Under the pieces are notes generated by a model. That model saw only the letters and a list, made by a program, of their open reading frames with translations. It did no database searches and had not been told where the DNA came from. A DNA stretch of 64,000 nt from ZC4RG30 sp049841155 (GTDB taxonomy: Bacteria > Pseudomonadota > Gammaproteobacteria > Steroidobacterales > Steroidobacteraceae), in assembly GCA_049841155.1 (NCBI GenBank), contig JASGHI010000003.1:372001-436000 (forward strand), in the 5' to 3' direction. The translations under genes and the position numbers were made by a program. Positions 1 to 10,099 of this stretch are shown here, in pieces (the stretch's first letter is position 1; every line of letters begins with the position of its first letter).

Positions 1-200
1 ATCTCGAGGACGAGGACAGCGGCGCGCAGGTCACCTACCAGATCGTCGGCGAGGACGAGGCCGACATCAAGGCGCACCGCATCTCGGTGGCCTCGCCCAT
101 CGCGCGGGCGCTGGTGGGCAAGGCAGTGGGCGATTCGGTCGAAGTGGCCGCGCCGGGCGGCGCGCGCAATTACGAGATCATCGCGGTCCGCTACGTCTGA
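1..200 (+). CDS. greA: Transcription elongation factor GreA, C-terminal end (partial)
   Basis: Only the last 65 residues lie in the window; the frame starts at base 3 and ends with TGA at 198-200. GreA binds RNA polymerase and stimulates cleavage of backtracked transcripts. The visible part is the C-terminal FKBP-like domain, with YQIVGEDEAD, then ISVASPIARALVGK and the PGGARNYEI strand, matching GreA closely. The N-terminal coiled coil is off the left edge. greA next to yhbY and ftsH is the usual proteobacterial arrangement, although here two leftward units are inserted between them. Confidence 0.93.
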   Translation, partial: LEDEDSGAQVTYQIVGEDEADIKAHRISVASPIARALVGKAVGDSVEVAAPGGARNYEIIAVRYV

Positions 201-234
201 GTGACGATGCCGGCATTTGCGAAGCCGGCGCTCT

Positions 235-987
235 TCAGCCGTTTGCCGGCGCCGTCCGGGGCCACACTCCCAAAGTGACCAGTTGCGCTGTTGCGGCGGC
301 GGCCCAGCCGCGGTTGGCAGCGGGGCTGGCGGGGCTGGGGTGCAGGATGCTGCCGATGCGCACCCCCGCGTGGCCGTCCAGAGCTTGTCGGGCGCGCTGC
401 TCGGCCCACTTGCCGACGCCGATCACCCATTCCGGCTGCAGCGCGGCGATCAGTGTTCGCAAGTGCGCGTCGCAGGCTGCGAGCAGCGGACGTTGCTCGG
501 CTGCAGGCAACTTGTCCGGCGTGAGATTGCGGCTGCCTTCAAAGAAGGCGAGCGGGCAGTAGTTGGCCACGAAATGCGCGGCGAAGAAGGCTGTGGCCGT
601 ACCGAAGCGTTCGCGGAACAGGCCCCACAGGCGTTGGCCGCTGACTTCGGAGCGCGTGCAGGCAAAGCCCAGCACCGGGCGCTGGGGGTTGGGATCCCGT
701 GGCTGGCCGACCGCACCGTCGAGCCCCAGCCAGTCCCGCACGCTGGCGACCTCGCCGAAGGGAATGCCGGTCTGCGCCATGCCGAAGGGGCCGGGGTTCA
801 TGCCGATGAACACCACGCGCTTGGGTGCCTGGCCAAAGCGTTCCAGATAGCGCCGATGCACCTCCCAAGCATAGTTCAGCGGGTTGTAGACATGGGTGAC
901 GGGCAGTGCGAAGCCCATCGCATCGACGGTGGCCGACAGCTTGCGGGCAGCTTTGACCAGCGTGGAGGCGGTCGCGGGTGTAGCCAC
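235..987 (-). CDS. SMUG1-type uracil-DNA glycosylase
   Basis: Predicted 250-residue single-strand-selective monofunctional uracil-DNA glycosylase, which removes uracil and oxidised pyrimidines as the first step of base-excision repair. The hallmark motif IGMNPGPFGMAQTGIPFGE lies at residues 61-79 and holds the catalytic Asn at about 64; the second motif HPSP is near the C-terminus. The frame stays open upstream, but a GTG at 987 shares one base with the TAG of the preceding PspC-domain gene, so a translationally coupled start there is chosen. It is the third gene of a padR-pspC-SMUG operon. Bacterial SMUG genes are patchily distributed. Function is known for the family; activity here is inferred. 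Confidence 0.85.
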   Translation of the reverse strand: MATPATASTLVKAARKLSATVDAMGFALPVTHVYNPLNYAWEVHRRYLERFGQAPKRVVFIGMNPGPFGMAQTGIPFGEVASVRDWLGLDGAVGQPRDPNPQRPVLGFACTRSEVSGQRLWGLFRERFGTATAFFAAHFVANYCPLAFFEGSRNLTPDKLPAAEQRPLLAACDAHLRTLIAALQPEWVIGVGKWAEQRARQALDGHAGVRIGSILHPSPASPAANRGWAAAATAQLVTLGVWPRTAPANG

Positions 988-1655
988 TAGCGCCCGAAGG
1001 TCTCGCGCAGGTTGCGCCCCGCATCCTGCAGGCCCGACGCGGCAGCCTTGCTGAACTCGGCCGATTTCTTCTTCGCCATCTCCATCACCTCGCGCGCGCT
1101 CAATGCATCGCCACGCGCTGCGGCCATCTGCTCCGGAGTGCGTGCCGCAGGCATCACGATCAGCAGCGTGAGCCAGGCGAAGAACCAGATGCCGGTGAAG
1201 AAGGTCAGCAGCACGAAGGCCAGCCGCACCCACACCACGTCCACGGAGAAATAGGCCGCGAGGCCGGCGCAGACACCGCCCATCATGCCTTCGGTGGGCA
1301 GGCGGAACAGCCGCTTGCGGCGCGGCACCAGCGCCTGCGAGGGCGCAACGGGGCCTTCTTCCTCGGGCGCGGCCGGTTCGGCGCTCCAGGCGGAGGCCTG
1401 CGCGCCATCCACCGGTCCCATTTCAGCAAGGATCTGCCGTGCCTCGTGGGCCAGCACGACGTTCTTCTGCTTGCCGAGGAAAGCATCGCATTTGTCCGCG
1501 ATGGCCTGCTCCAGATCGGCGAGGATCTCGATGCGGTCAGGGTTGCCTGCGAGCGCCTGCCCGGCCTGGTCCAGATAGGCGCGTACGGATTCGTAGGCCG
1601 CATCCTCCAGCTGGTAGGCGGTGCCATTGAGCGAGACGGTGGTGACCTTTCTCAT
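987..1655 (-). CDS. PspC-domain membrane protein
   Basis: Predicted 222-residue protein. Residues 1-100 form a charged helical cytoplasmic region. A PspC domain follows, beginning at about KRLFRLPTEG, with the typical GGVCAGLAAYF segment and then two adjacent hydrophobic stretches (VWVRLAFVLLTFF and WFFAWLTLLIVM). A basic helical tail ends the protein. PspC proteins sense envelope stress or partner with phage-shock proteins, but no PspA or PspB is nearby. The ATG at 1655 overlaps the padR TGA by four bases (ATGA), which fixes the start and implies co-translation. PadR plus a PspC or DUF1700 protein is a recurrent regulator/effector pair. Confidence 0.85.
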   Translation of the reverse strand: MRKVTTVSLNGTAYQLEDAAYESVRAYLDQAGQALAGNPDRIEILADLEQAIADKCDAFLGKQKNVVLAHEARQILAEMGPVDGAQASAWSAEPAAPEEEGPVAPSQALVPRRKRLFRLPTEGMMGGVCAGLAAYFSVDVVWVRLAFVLLTFFTGIWFFAWLTLLIVMPAARTPEQMAAARGDALSAREVMEMAKKKSAEFSKAAASGLQDAGRNLRETFGR

Positions 1656-1981
1656 GATTGCTTTCCAAGTCGGGTGAGGGTGTCGGTGAGGTGGCGCCAG
1701 TAGTCCTGCAGTTCGCCCAGGGCCTGCCGCCCCACGTCGGTCAGCCGGTAATACTTGCGTGGCGGCCCGGCCTCGGATTCCTGCCATTCGTAGTCCACCA
1801 GCTGTTCGCGCCGCAGCCGCGAGAGCAGCGGGTAGAGAGTGCCTTCCTGGGTGGCGAACTCCGTGCCGGCCAGCCGCTGCAGCATCTCAGCCACATACAG
1901 CTTTTCGCCGTCGATGACGCGCAGGATCACGAATTCCAGCAGTCCCTTGCGGATGGGGCCGAATTTCTCGCTTAGATGCAT
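1652..1981 (-). CDS. PadR family transcriptional regulator
   Basis: Predicted 109-residue PadR-type winged-helix repressor. The core KGLLEFVILRVID, then EGTLYPLLSRLRREQLV and PPRKYYRLTDVGRQAL, are the signature segments of the family (recognition helix and beta wing). Its length matches the short PadR-s1 subgroup. It is the first gene of a leftward operon with the PspC-domain protein and the SMUG glycosylase. A perfect 8-bp inverted repeat lies at 2001-2020, 20 bases upstream of its start, the expected place for an autoregulatory operator. The inducing ligand is unknown. Confidence 0.9.
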   Translation of the reverse strand: MHLSEKFGPIRKGLLEFVILRVIDGEKLYVAEMLQRLAGTEFATQEGTLYPLLSRLRREQLVDYEWQESEAGPPRKYYRLTDVGRQALGELQDYWRHLTDTLTRLGKQS

Positions 1982-2000
1982 CGTGTGGTTCTGGGGAAGC

Positions 2001-2020
2001 TACCTTTTGTTAAAAAGGTA
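2001..2020 (-). promoter_or_regulatory. Candidate PadR operator
   Basis: TACCTTTT-GTTA-AAAAGGTA is a perfect 8-bp inverted repeat with a 4-bp spacer, lying 20 bp upstream of the padR ATG (1981) and just beyond the TonB-receptor terminator. PadR regulators usually bind a palindrome overlapping their own promoter. The repeat and its position are seen directly; the assignment to PadR is inference. Confidence 0.55.
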
Positions 2021-2026
2021 CCAAGG

Positions 2027-2061
2027 AAATAAAAAGGGCGCAAGCCCGAAGGCCTGCGCCC
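2027..2061 (-). terminator. Rho-independent terminator of the TonB-dependent receptor gene
   Basis: Read on the minus strand: GGGCGCAGGCC, loop TTCG, GGCTTGCGCCC, then TTTTTATTT. The 11-bp stem with a UUCG tetraloop and U-tract lies 32 bp past the receptor stop codon. This is a textbook intrinsic terminator. It separates the receptor transcript from the padR operon. Confidence 0.92.
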
Positions 2062-2092
2062 GGAAGGGGCCCTGTTTCGGGGCCCTTGGGGG

Positions 2093-4096
2093 TCAGAACT
2101 GGTAGCGCAGGCCCACACGCAGCGTGCGCGGCTCCTCGGCGCGGCTCATCCGGCCCTCGGTAGGCGCCGCGTCGATGGCCGGCAGATAGGATTCGTACCA
2201 GTAGACGATGTCCTTGCCGTGCGAATCGAAGATGTTGAGCAGTTCGCCATAGAGCATCCACGCGCCGCGCTTCCATGCCGCGCGCATATTCACGACGTCC
2301 TCGGAACCCGAGCGCTGGCTGTTGTCCTCGATGAGCGGATAGGGCCCCAGATGCCGCAGGCGGCCGCTGAGTTCCCATGGGCCGTGGATGAAGGACACGC
2401 CAAGTTCGCCTGCCGACTCGATGGCGCCAGCGATATGCGTTTCCCCCGGTGCGGCCAGCGAGCCGTAGTAGCGTGCCCGTGAAGCCGTCCAGGTGGCGTC
2501 GAACGCCAGCTGTGGCAGCGGCCGCCAGAACGACACCAGCTCGTAGCCGCGGCGGCGGCTGGAAGGGCCCGGTTCGACCGAGTTGGAGTCGCCGACGAAC
2601 TTCAGCTCGCTGTCCACGTTCAACCACCAGTAGGTGGCTGTGAAGGAGAAGCTGCCGCGCTGGTAGCGCCCGCCGACCTCCTGACCCGCGCCCCTCACCA
2701 GGCCCGGTACGGGAGGGTCGCTGGCAGTCACGCCGCGGGCGTCGTTGGAATGGAAGCCCCGGCCCCAGTTGGCATAGGCCTCCAGCGTATCGGAGATCTG
2801 CCAGGCCAGGGCGAGTTTGGGCGAAACGATGCTGTCGTCGGCGCTGCCGTCGAGGAAGCCGGACTGGGTGGCCCGCGTGCGGAATTCATAGTAGTCGGCG
2901 CGCAGCCCCGCCATCACGCGCAGGTGTTCCACCGGCCGCCAACTCGCCTCGGTGAAGGCTGCGCCCGACAGCTCGCTGGCGCGGTGCGCAGCGACGTAGT
3001 CGATGAACACGCGGTGATCGGTGTGGTCGACCTCCAGCCTGCGGATGTCGTCATAGCGTGTTTCCATGCCCGTGGTCAGATCGAGCGCATCGGTCAGGTG
3101 GAAGTCCTTTTGCGCCTTGCCGCCATAGATCAGGCGTTTGTCCCACTGCCGGATCTGGTAGTCGTAGGTGGAGTCCGAATACATGTTCCAGTTGTAGTAC
3201 TGCGCATACGCCGTCGCCTTCCAGTCATCGCCCGCGAACCGCAGCGTGGCGACATGGCGCAGCGTGTGGCCGGTGGCCGAATCGTCGAGCGCGCAGTAGG
3301 CATTGGCGCAGATCGCGGTGCCGATGGCGCGTTCGGGGATCTGTTCGGTGGGGCGCCAGTCCGCGTTGTAGCTCGACAGGCTCGCCTCCCACTGGCCGAA
3401 GGCGGCCGGCGCCGCATATTTCAGGTAGGAGGACAGATGCTGCAGATGTTCGGCCAGCTGCCATGGACCATCGTAGGTCTTCCATTGCGCGGCGGCAGTC
3501 AGCTCACCCGCGCCCAGAGGGTGCGAACCGCCGGCCGCCGCGCGCATCCAGCCGTAGCTGCCATCCTCGATCGAGAGGAACGGATGCTCGAAGCGCTGCA
3601 CGGTATGCAGGAAGGAAGCCCCTGCGAGCGCGTTGTCGCCGATGTCGGCGCGATAGGGACCCTTGCGGAAATCGATGCGGTCGACCAGCTCCGGGATCAG
3701 CCCGTTCACGTCCAGGTAACCCTGGCCATGCCCGTGGGTGCGCAGGTTCATTGGTACGTCGTCCACGTAGGCGGCGAAATCGGTGCCATGGTCGAGATTG
3801 AAGCCGCGCAGGAAGTACTGGTTGGCCTTGCCGCTGCCCGAGTGCTGGGCCGCGATGAGGCCCGGTACGACCTCCAGCAGTTCGGCCACCCGCAGCAGTG
3901 GCCGCACACCCAGGTCCGCGCCGCCGACCGTGCCTTCGCTGGCGGCCTGCGCCGCGCCGATGAGCCGCTCGCCGCGGCCGTAGACCACGACTTCGGAGAG
4001 CCCATCGTCGGACGTGGCGGCGGCCTGGGCTGCTGTTGCGGGGCGCGCAAGTACCAGCAGGGGCAGGGTGGCGAGGGCGCAGACGGAGATTTTCAT
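2093..4096 (-). CDS. TonB-dependent outer-membrane receptor
   Basis: Predicted 667-residue outer-membrane active transporter energised by TonB. The start at MKISVCAL gives a signal peptide ending near ATAAQA; a longer reading from 4159 would place extra residues before the signal and is rejected. A TonB-box-like EVVVYG follows, then the plug domain (LLEVVPGLIAAQHSGSGKA, FLRGFNLDHGTDFAAYVDD) and a beta-barrel ending in the expected C-terminal aromatic (LRVGLRYQF). No Fur box is seen upstream. A cluster of overlapping inverted repeats (4176-4208) may control it. The substrate (siderophore, metal, vitamin or other organic ligand) cannot be told from sequence alone. Confidence 0.9.
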   Translation of the reverse strand: MKISVCALATLPLLVLARPATAAQAAATSDDGLSEVVVYGRGERLIGAAQAASEGTVGGADLGVRPLLRVAELLEVVPGLIAAQHSGSGKANQYFLRGFNLDHGTDFAAYVDDVPMNLRTHGHGQGYLDVNGLIPELVDRIDFRKGPYRADIGDNALAGASFLHTVQRFEHPFLSIEDGSYGWMRAAAGGSHPLGAGELTAAAQWKTYDGPWQLAEHLQHLSSYLKYAAPAAFGQWEASLSSYNADWRPTEQIPERAIGTAICANAYCALDDSATGHTLRHVATLRFAGDDWKATAYAQYYNWNMYSDSTYDYQIRQWDKRLIYGGKAQKDFHLTDALDLTTGMETRYDDIRRLEVDHTDHRVFIDYVAAHRASELSGAAFTEASWRPVEHLRVMAGLRADYYEFRTRATQSGFLDGSADDSIVSPKLALAWQISDTLEAYANWGRGFHSNDARGVTASDPPVPGLVRGAGQEVGGRYQRGSFSFTATYWWLNVDSELKFVGDSNSVEPGPSSRRRGYELVSFWRPLPQLAFDATWTASRARYYGSLAAPGETHIAGAIESAGELGVSFIHGPWELSGRLRHLGPYPLIEDNSQRSGSEDVVNMRAAWKRGAWMLYGELLNIFDSHGKDIVYWYESYLPAIDAAPTEGRMSRAEEPRTLRVGLRYQF

Positions 4097-4175
4097 TACA
4101 GGGGTGGCCAGGGTTGTTCTTGGGATATCCAAAGTGGCATGTAGACTGACCGCTGCCACGGGGCGATGGCACGAA

Positions 4176-4208
4176 GTTAACCGTTGGTAACGGTTTAACG
4201 GACGTTAA
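4176..4208. promoter_or_regulatory. Overlapping inverted repeats upstream of the TonB receptor
   Basis: AACCGTT-GGT-AACGGTT (4179-4195) is a perfect 7-bp inverted repeat, overlapped by TTAACG-GA-CGTTAA (4195-4208), a perfect 6-bp one. They sit 80-112 bp upstream of the receptor ATG and 33 bp past the yhbY stop. A tandem operator for the receptor gene is the simplest reading. No U-tract supports a terminator. Confidence 0.4.
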
Positions 4209-4240
4209 GGCAGGAGGGAGCGCCTCCCGCCGGCCGCCTC

Positions 4241-4537
4241 TCAGCTGGGCAGGAGGATCCTGGGAAGGTCTGGATGAGGGCGGTACAGTACCGCCACATG
4301 GCCGATGCGGGTGACCAGGGCACTGCCGGTGTCAGCAGCCAGCTGAGCCAGCCGGGCGTCGCGCTCCTCGCGGTCCAGTCCCGGCAGTCGCACCTTGATG
4401 AGCTCGTGGTCCTCCAGCGCACGCCGGGTTTCGGCGACCACAGCCGGAGTGAGCCCGGCATTGCCCATCAGGATGACCGGCTTCAGCGGATGAGCCAGGC
4501 CTTTGAGGTGCCGGCGCTGTTTTTCTGTGAGCTCCAT
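4241..4537 (-). CDS. yhbY: YhbY/CRM-domain ribosome assembly protein
   Basis: Predicted 98-residue protein made of a single CRM RNA-binding domain that associates with pre-50S subunits. Family signatures are MELTEKQRRHLKGLAH at the start, LKPVILMGNAGLTPAVV (the GxxG loop as GNAG) and ALEDHELIKVRL. Full length for the family (E. coli about 97). It is divergent from ftsH, as is usual, but the rlmE gene normally found between them is absent (4538-4721 holds only 184 bp). Confidence 0.95.
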   Translation of the reverse strand: MELTEKQRRHLKGLAHPLKPVILMGNAGLTPAVVAETRRALEDHELIKVRLPGLDREERDARLAQLAADTGSALVTRIGHVAVLYRPHPDLPRILLPS

Positions 4538-4588
4538 GTCGCAGGTATTCTACCGGTGATGCGGTGCACCATGCACAAGAGGTGGCAT

Positions 4589-4616
4589 CTTGAATCGGCA
4601 GTGAGCGCCCTCACTT
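4589..4616 (+). promoter_or_regulatory. Candidate heat-shock-type promoter of ftsH
   Basis: CTTGAAT (4589-4595), 12 bp, then CCCTCACTT (4608-4616), resembling the sigma-32 pattern CTTGAAA / CCCCATNT. ftsH is a sigma-32 target in E. coli. The spacing is slightly short. The same bases give a weak sigma-70 reading (TTGAAT-17-ACTTAT). Confidence 0.35.
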
Positions 4617-4721
4617 ATCCGTACGAGACTGTTCCATCCCTTGTCCTGACCCCTGTTCCTCGCCGTTCCCGGGCCCTGTCTGCTGGCGGGGGGGCGCGGG
4701 ATGGTGTAGCGTGAAAGCCAA

Positions 4722-6635
<1,914 letters not shown>

Positions 6636-6670
6636 TTTTCCGCAAGAGCGCCCGTAACGGGGAGAGCGCT

Positions 6671-7510
6671 GTGCAGCTCGTTTGCGCCGGCCGCGTGCTG
6701 GATCTGTCTGCTCCGGTGGTGATGGGCGTGCTCAACGTCACGCCCGATTCCTTCTCCGACGGGGGCCGCTTCGCGCAGCGCGAGGCGGCGCTGGCGCATG
6801 CGCGTGCGATGGTTGCGGCCGGCGCCGGCATCCTCGATGTGGGCGGGGAATCCACGCGTCCGGGTGCGGCGCCCGTGGGGCTGCAGCAGGAACTCGACCG
6901 CGTGATTCCGGTGATCGAGGCGCTGGCGGGCGAGCTGGACGTGCCCCTCTCCATCGACACCATGAAGCCCGAGGTGATGCGTGCCGCAGTGGCCGCGGGC
7001 GCCGGGCTGGTCAACGACATTCTCGCGCTGCAGGCGCCCGGCGCCATCGCGGCTGTGGCGGCCGGTGGCGCTGCGGTGTGCCTCATGCACATGCAGGGCA
7101 TGCCGCAGACCATGCAGCTGGACCCCCATTACGATGACGTGCTCGCCGAAGTGCGGGATTTCCTGCTGGCGCGCGCCGCCGCCTGCGCGCAGGCGGGCAT
7201 CGGCCGTGACCGCATCGTGCTGGATCCCGGCTTCGGTTTTGGCAAGACAGTGACGCACAACCTTGAACTGCTGGGGCGGCTCGGTGAATTGTGTGCCCTG
7301 GGCTATCCGGTGCTCGCCGGCCTGTCGCGCAAGTCCATGCTGGGCACGTTGCTGGGCAGGCCTGTCGGACAGCGTCTGTCCGGGAGCCTCGCGCTGGCGA
7401 CGCTTGCCGTGGCTGCCGGCGCGCGCATCATTCGCAGTCACGATGTGGGCGAGACCGTGGACGCGGTCCGGGTGGCGGCCGCCGTGCGTGCCGCAGGGGA
7501 GAACAGATGA
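6671..7510 (+). CDS. folP: Dihydropteroate synthase
   Basis: Predicted 279-residue enzyme joining 6-hydroxymethyl-dihydropterin pyrophosphate to p-aminobenzoate in folate synthesis; the sulfonamide target. Motifs: VMGVLNVTPDSFSDGG near the N-terminus, DVGGESTRPGA, LSIDTMKPEV, DPGFGFGKT and LAGLSRKSMLG. GTG start at 6671 with GGGGAG about 8 bp upstream. It lies 35 bp after ftsH and overlaps glmM by four bases (ATGA), the conserved ftsH-folP-glmM order. Confidence 0.97.
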   Translation: MQLVCAGRVLDLSAPVVMGVLNVTPDSFSDGGRFAQREAALAHARAMVAAGAGILDVGGESTRPGAAPVGLQQELDRVIPVIEALAGELDVPLSIDTMKPEVMRAAVAAGAGLVNDILALQAPGAIAAVAAGGAAVCLMHMQGMPQTMQLDPHYDDVLAEVRDFLLARAAACAQAGIGRDRIVLDPGFGFGKTVTHNLELLGRLGELCALGYPVLAGLSRKSMLGTLLGRPVGQRLSGSLALATLAVAAGARIIRSHDVGETVDAVRVAAAVRAAGENR

Positions 7511-8838
7511 GTCGCAGGTATTTCGGAACCGATGGTGTGCGTGGCCGCGTGGGCGAGTCGCCGATGACGGTGGATTTCGCCATGCGTTTGGCGAGCGCGG
7601 CCGCCAGGGTGCTGGCTCCGGAGGGGGGCGTGGCGCTCATCGGCAAGGACACGCGGGTATCGGGTTACCTGTTCGAGTCCGCGCTGGAGGCCGGCTTCGT
7701 GGCCGCGGGCGTGGACGTGCTGCTCACTGGTCCGCTGCCGACGCCGGCCATCGCCTTCCTGTCGAAGCGGATCCCGCGCGCTTTCGGCGTGGTGATCAGC
7801 GCGTCGCACAACCCCTACGGCGACAATGGCATCAAGTTCTTCGATGCCGAGGGCGGCAAGCTCTCCGATGAGCTCGAGGAGCGTATCGAGGCCGAGATGG
7901 AGCGCGAGCCACTCACGCTGACCTCCGACCGCCTGGGGCGCGCGCGGCGCGCCGATCATCTGCGCGATGAATATCAACAGTACTGCGCCTCCACGGTACC
8001 GCCCGGTTTCGATCTCGCCGGCATGAAGATCGTGATCGACTGCGCCAATGGCGCCGGCTACAAGGTCGGGCCGCGGCTGCTGGCCGACCTCGGCGCCGAC
8101 ATCATCCCCATCGGCTGCTCGCCCAATGGCCGCAACATCAATGACGGCTGCGGTTCCACCGCGCCCGGGCTGCTGCAGCTCACGGTGGCGGGTGTGGGCG
8201 CGCATCTGGGCATTGCGCTCGATGGCGATGGCGACCGGCTGGTGCTGGTCGATCATCTGGGCCGCATCGTCGACGGCGACCAGCTGCTGTACGTGATCGC
8301 GCGCGCGCGCCAGGAGACCGGCGAATTGCGCGGTCCGGTGGTCGGCACGGTGATGAGCAACCTGGGGCTGGAGGTGGCGCTGCGCGAGCAGGGCATCGAT
8401 TTCCGCCGCGCCCAGGTGGGCGACCGCTATGTGCTGTCCATGTTACGGGAGACCGGCGGCATCATCGGCGGGGAGACTTCCGGCCACATCCTGTGCCTGG
8501 ACCGCGCGACCACCGGCGATGCGCTGGTCAGCGCCCTGCAGGTACTGGCGCAGATGCGCCGCAGCAAGCGCTCGCTGGCGCAGCTGGCAGCGGGCATGTC
8601 GAAGTTCCCGCAGGTGCTGCTCAACGTCAAAGTGGCGCGCCGGTTCGATCCGCAGGCGGTGCCCGCCGTGCAGGCTGCGGTGGCCGAAGTGGAGGGGCAG
8701 CTGGGCGATGCCGGCCGCGTGGTACTGCGGCCTTCGGGAACCGAGCCGGTCATCCGCGTGATGGTGGAGGGCAGGGACGAGGGGCAGACCCAGGCCTGCG
8801 CGGAGCTGATCGCGCGGGCGGTGGAAGCCGCCGCTTGA
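7507..8838 (+). CDS. glmM: Phosphoglucosamine mutase
   Basis: Predicted 443 residues (E. coli 445). Converts glucosamine-6-phosphate to glucosamine-1-phosphate on the route to UDP-GlcNAc. The start MSRRYFGTDGVRG is the standard family N-terminus, and its ATG overlaps the folP TGA. The phosphorylated serine is in ISASHNPYGDNG (Ser100), the metal loop is DGDGDR, and the phosphate-binding loop near the end is RPSGTEPVIRVM. Coupled to folP. Confidence 0.97.
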   Translation: MSRRYFGTDGVRGRVGESPMTVDFAMRLASAAARVLAPEGGVALIGKDTRVSGYLFESALEAGFVAAGVDVLLTGPLPTPAIAFLSKRIPRAFGVVISASHNPYGDNGIKFFDAEGGKLSDELEERIEAEMEREPLTLTSDRLGRARRADHLRDEYQQYCASTVPPGFDLAGMKIVIDCANGAGYKVGPRLLADLGADIIPIGCSPNGRNINDGCGSTAPGLLQLTVAGVGAHLGIALDGDGDRLVLVDHLGRIVDGDQLLYVIARARQETGELRGPVVGTVMSNLGLEVALREQGIDFRRAQVGDRYVLSMLRETGGIIGGETSGHILCLDRATTGDALVSALQVLAQMRRSKRSLAQLAAGMSKFPQVLLNVKVARRFDPQAVPAVQAAVAEVEGQLGDAGRVVLRPSGTEPVIRVMVEGRDEGQTQACAELIARAVEAAA

Positions 8839-8926
8839 TGCGAATGGTTCCCAGGCGCGGTTTGCGCCCCGCACGGCTGGTCGCTATTATCGCGCGCCCT
8901 GCGCGGACCTGGTGAAAGACGGACCT

Positions 8927-9700
8927 ATGACTTCAGATTCCCGGCGCCGCCCCATTGTTGCGGGCAACTGGAAGATGCACGGCTCGCGGGCCGAGAACCG
9001 CACCCTCATCGAGGGTCTGGTGACTTCCGCGAGCGTCGACGAGAGCGCGACCTGCATCGTTTGTCCGCCCTTCGTCTATCTGGGTGATGTAGCGCGCGAG
9101 CTGGCCGGATCCGCCATCCGTCTGGGTGCGCAGGACGTGTGCGCAGAGAATTCCGGCGCGTACACCGGCGAGGTGGCCGCTTCGATGCTCAAGGACGTGG
9201 GCTGCACCTACGTGATCGTGGGTCACTCGGAGCGCCGGGCGCTGTACGGCGAGAGTGACGAGCTGGTGGCCCGCAAATTCGCCGCGGCGCAGGCGCGCGG
9301 CCTCGTTCCCATCCTCTGCGTGGGCGAACTGCTCGCCGAACGCGATGCTGGGCGTACTCATGAGGTGGTCGGCCGGCAGCTGGATGCCGTGATCGCGTTG
9401 CGCGGCATTGCGGCGCTGGGCAATGCCGTCGTGGCCTACGAGCCGGTCTGGGCCATCGGCACCGGCCGCACGGCTACGCCCGAGCAGGCGCAGGACGTGC
9501 ACGCCTTCATTCGCGGGCGGGTGGCGGCCCACGATGCTAATATCGCCACCGGCCTCGCGGTGCTTTATGGCGGCAGCGTCAAGGCCGGCAATGCGCGCGA
9601 ATTGTTCGCGATGCCCGATGTCGATGGTGGCCTGATCGGCGGCGCTTCGCTGAAGGCTGAGGAGTTCCTCGCGATCTGGTCCGCGGCGGCGGCACACTGA
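8927..9700 (+). CDS. tpiA: Triosephosphate isomerase
   Basis: Predicted 257-residue glycolytic enzyme interconverting dihydroxyacetone phosphate and glyceraldehyde-3-phosphate. Motifs: AGNWKMHG (Asn/Lys), YVIVGHSERR (electrophilic His), AYEPVWAIGTG (catalytic Glu) and YGGSVK. ATG 8927 is preferred; an in-frame GTG at 8912 would add five residues. tpiA directly before secG is shared with Xanthomonadales and many pseudomonads. Confidence 0.97.
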   Translation: MTSDSRRRPIVAGNWKMHGSRAENRTLIEGLVTSASVDESATCIVCPPFVYLGDVARELAGSAIRLGAQDVCAENSGAYTGEVAASMLKDVGCTYVIVGHSERRALYGESDELVARKFAAAQARGLVPILCVGELLAERDAGRTHEVVGRQLDAVIALRGIAALGNAVVAYEPVWAIGTGRTATPEQAQDVHAFIRGRVAAHDANIATGLAVLYGGSVKAGNARELFAMPDVDGGLIGGASLKAEEFLAIWSAAAAH

Positions 9701-9710
9701 CGGTAGACCG

Positions 9711-10079
9711 ATGCTACACACCATTCTCATGCTCATCCTGCTGGTCACCGCGGTGTTCATCATCGTGTTGGTGCTGATACAGCGGGGCAAGGGTGCCGAT
9801 GCCGGCGCCGGTTTCGGCGCGGGTGCGTCGGGCACCGTATTCGGGGCGCGCGGCGCGACCACGGCGCTGTCGCGGGCGACGGCGATTCTCGCGGCAGTGT
9901 TCATGATCACCTGCCTGCTGCTGTCATATGTCGTCACGCGCACGGCGCGTGCGCCCGAGAGCGTGCTCGATCGCGTGGCGACGCAGGCGCCGGTGCCAGC
10001 TCCCGCTGCGGCTCCCGCGATACCCGATGCAACGCCGGTGCCCCCGACGCCCGCCGCGCCGGAGACGCCTGCACAGTAA
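9711..10079 (+). CDS. secG: Preprotein translocase subunit SecG
   Basis: Predicted 122-residue inner-membrane subunit of SecYEG that assists SecA-driven export. Two TM helices (about 3-20 and 55-75) flank a Gly/Ala-rich loop, RGKGADAGAGFGAGASGTVFGARG, given here only as the span about 25-48. The C-terminal 40 residues are Pro/Ala-rich and of low complexity, as in many SecG proteins. It lies between tpiA and tRNA-Leu, the conserved secG-leuU neighbourhood. Confidence 0.93.
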   Translation: MLHTILMLILLVTAVFIIVLVLIQRGKGADAGAGFGAGASGTVFGARGATTALSRATAILAAVFMITCLLLSYVVTRTARAPESVLDRVATQAPVPAPAAAPAIPDATPVPPTPAAPETPAQ

Positions 10080-10099
10080 GTTCGACGAAAAACCGGTTT

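Noticed and set aside
8912..8926. Upstream GTG start for tpiA
   Set aside because: Adds five residues not typical of the family; the ATG at 8927 gives the usual length.
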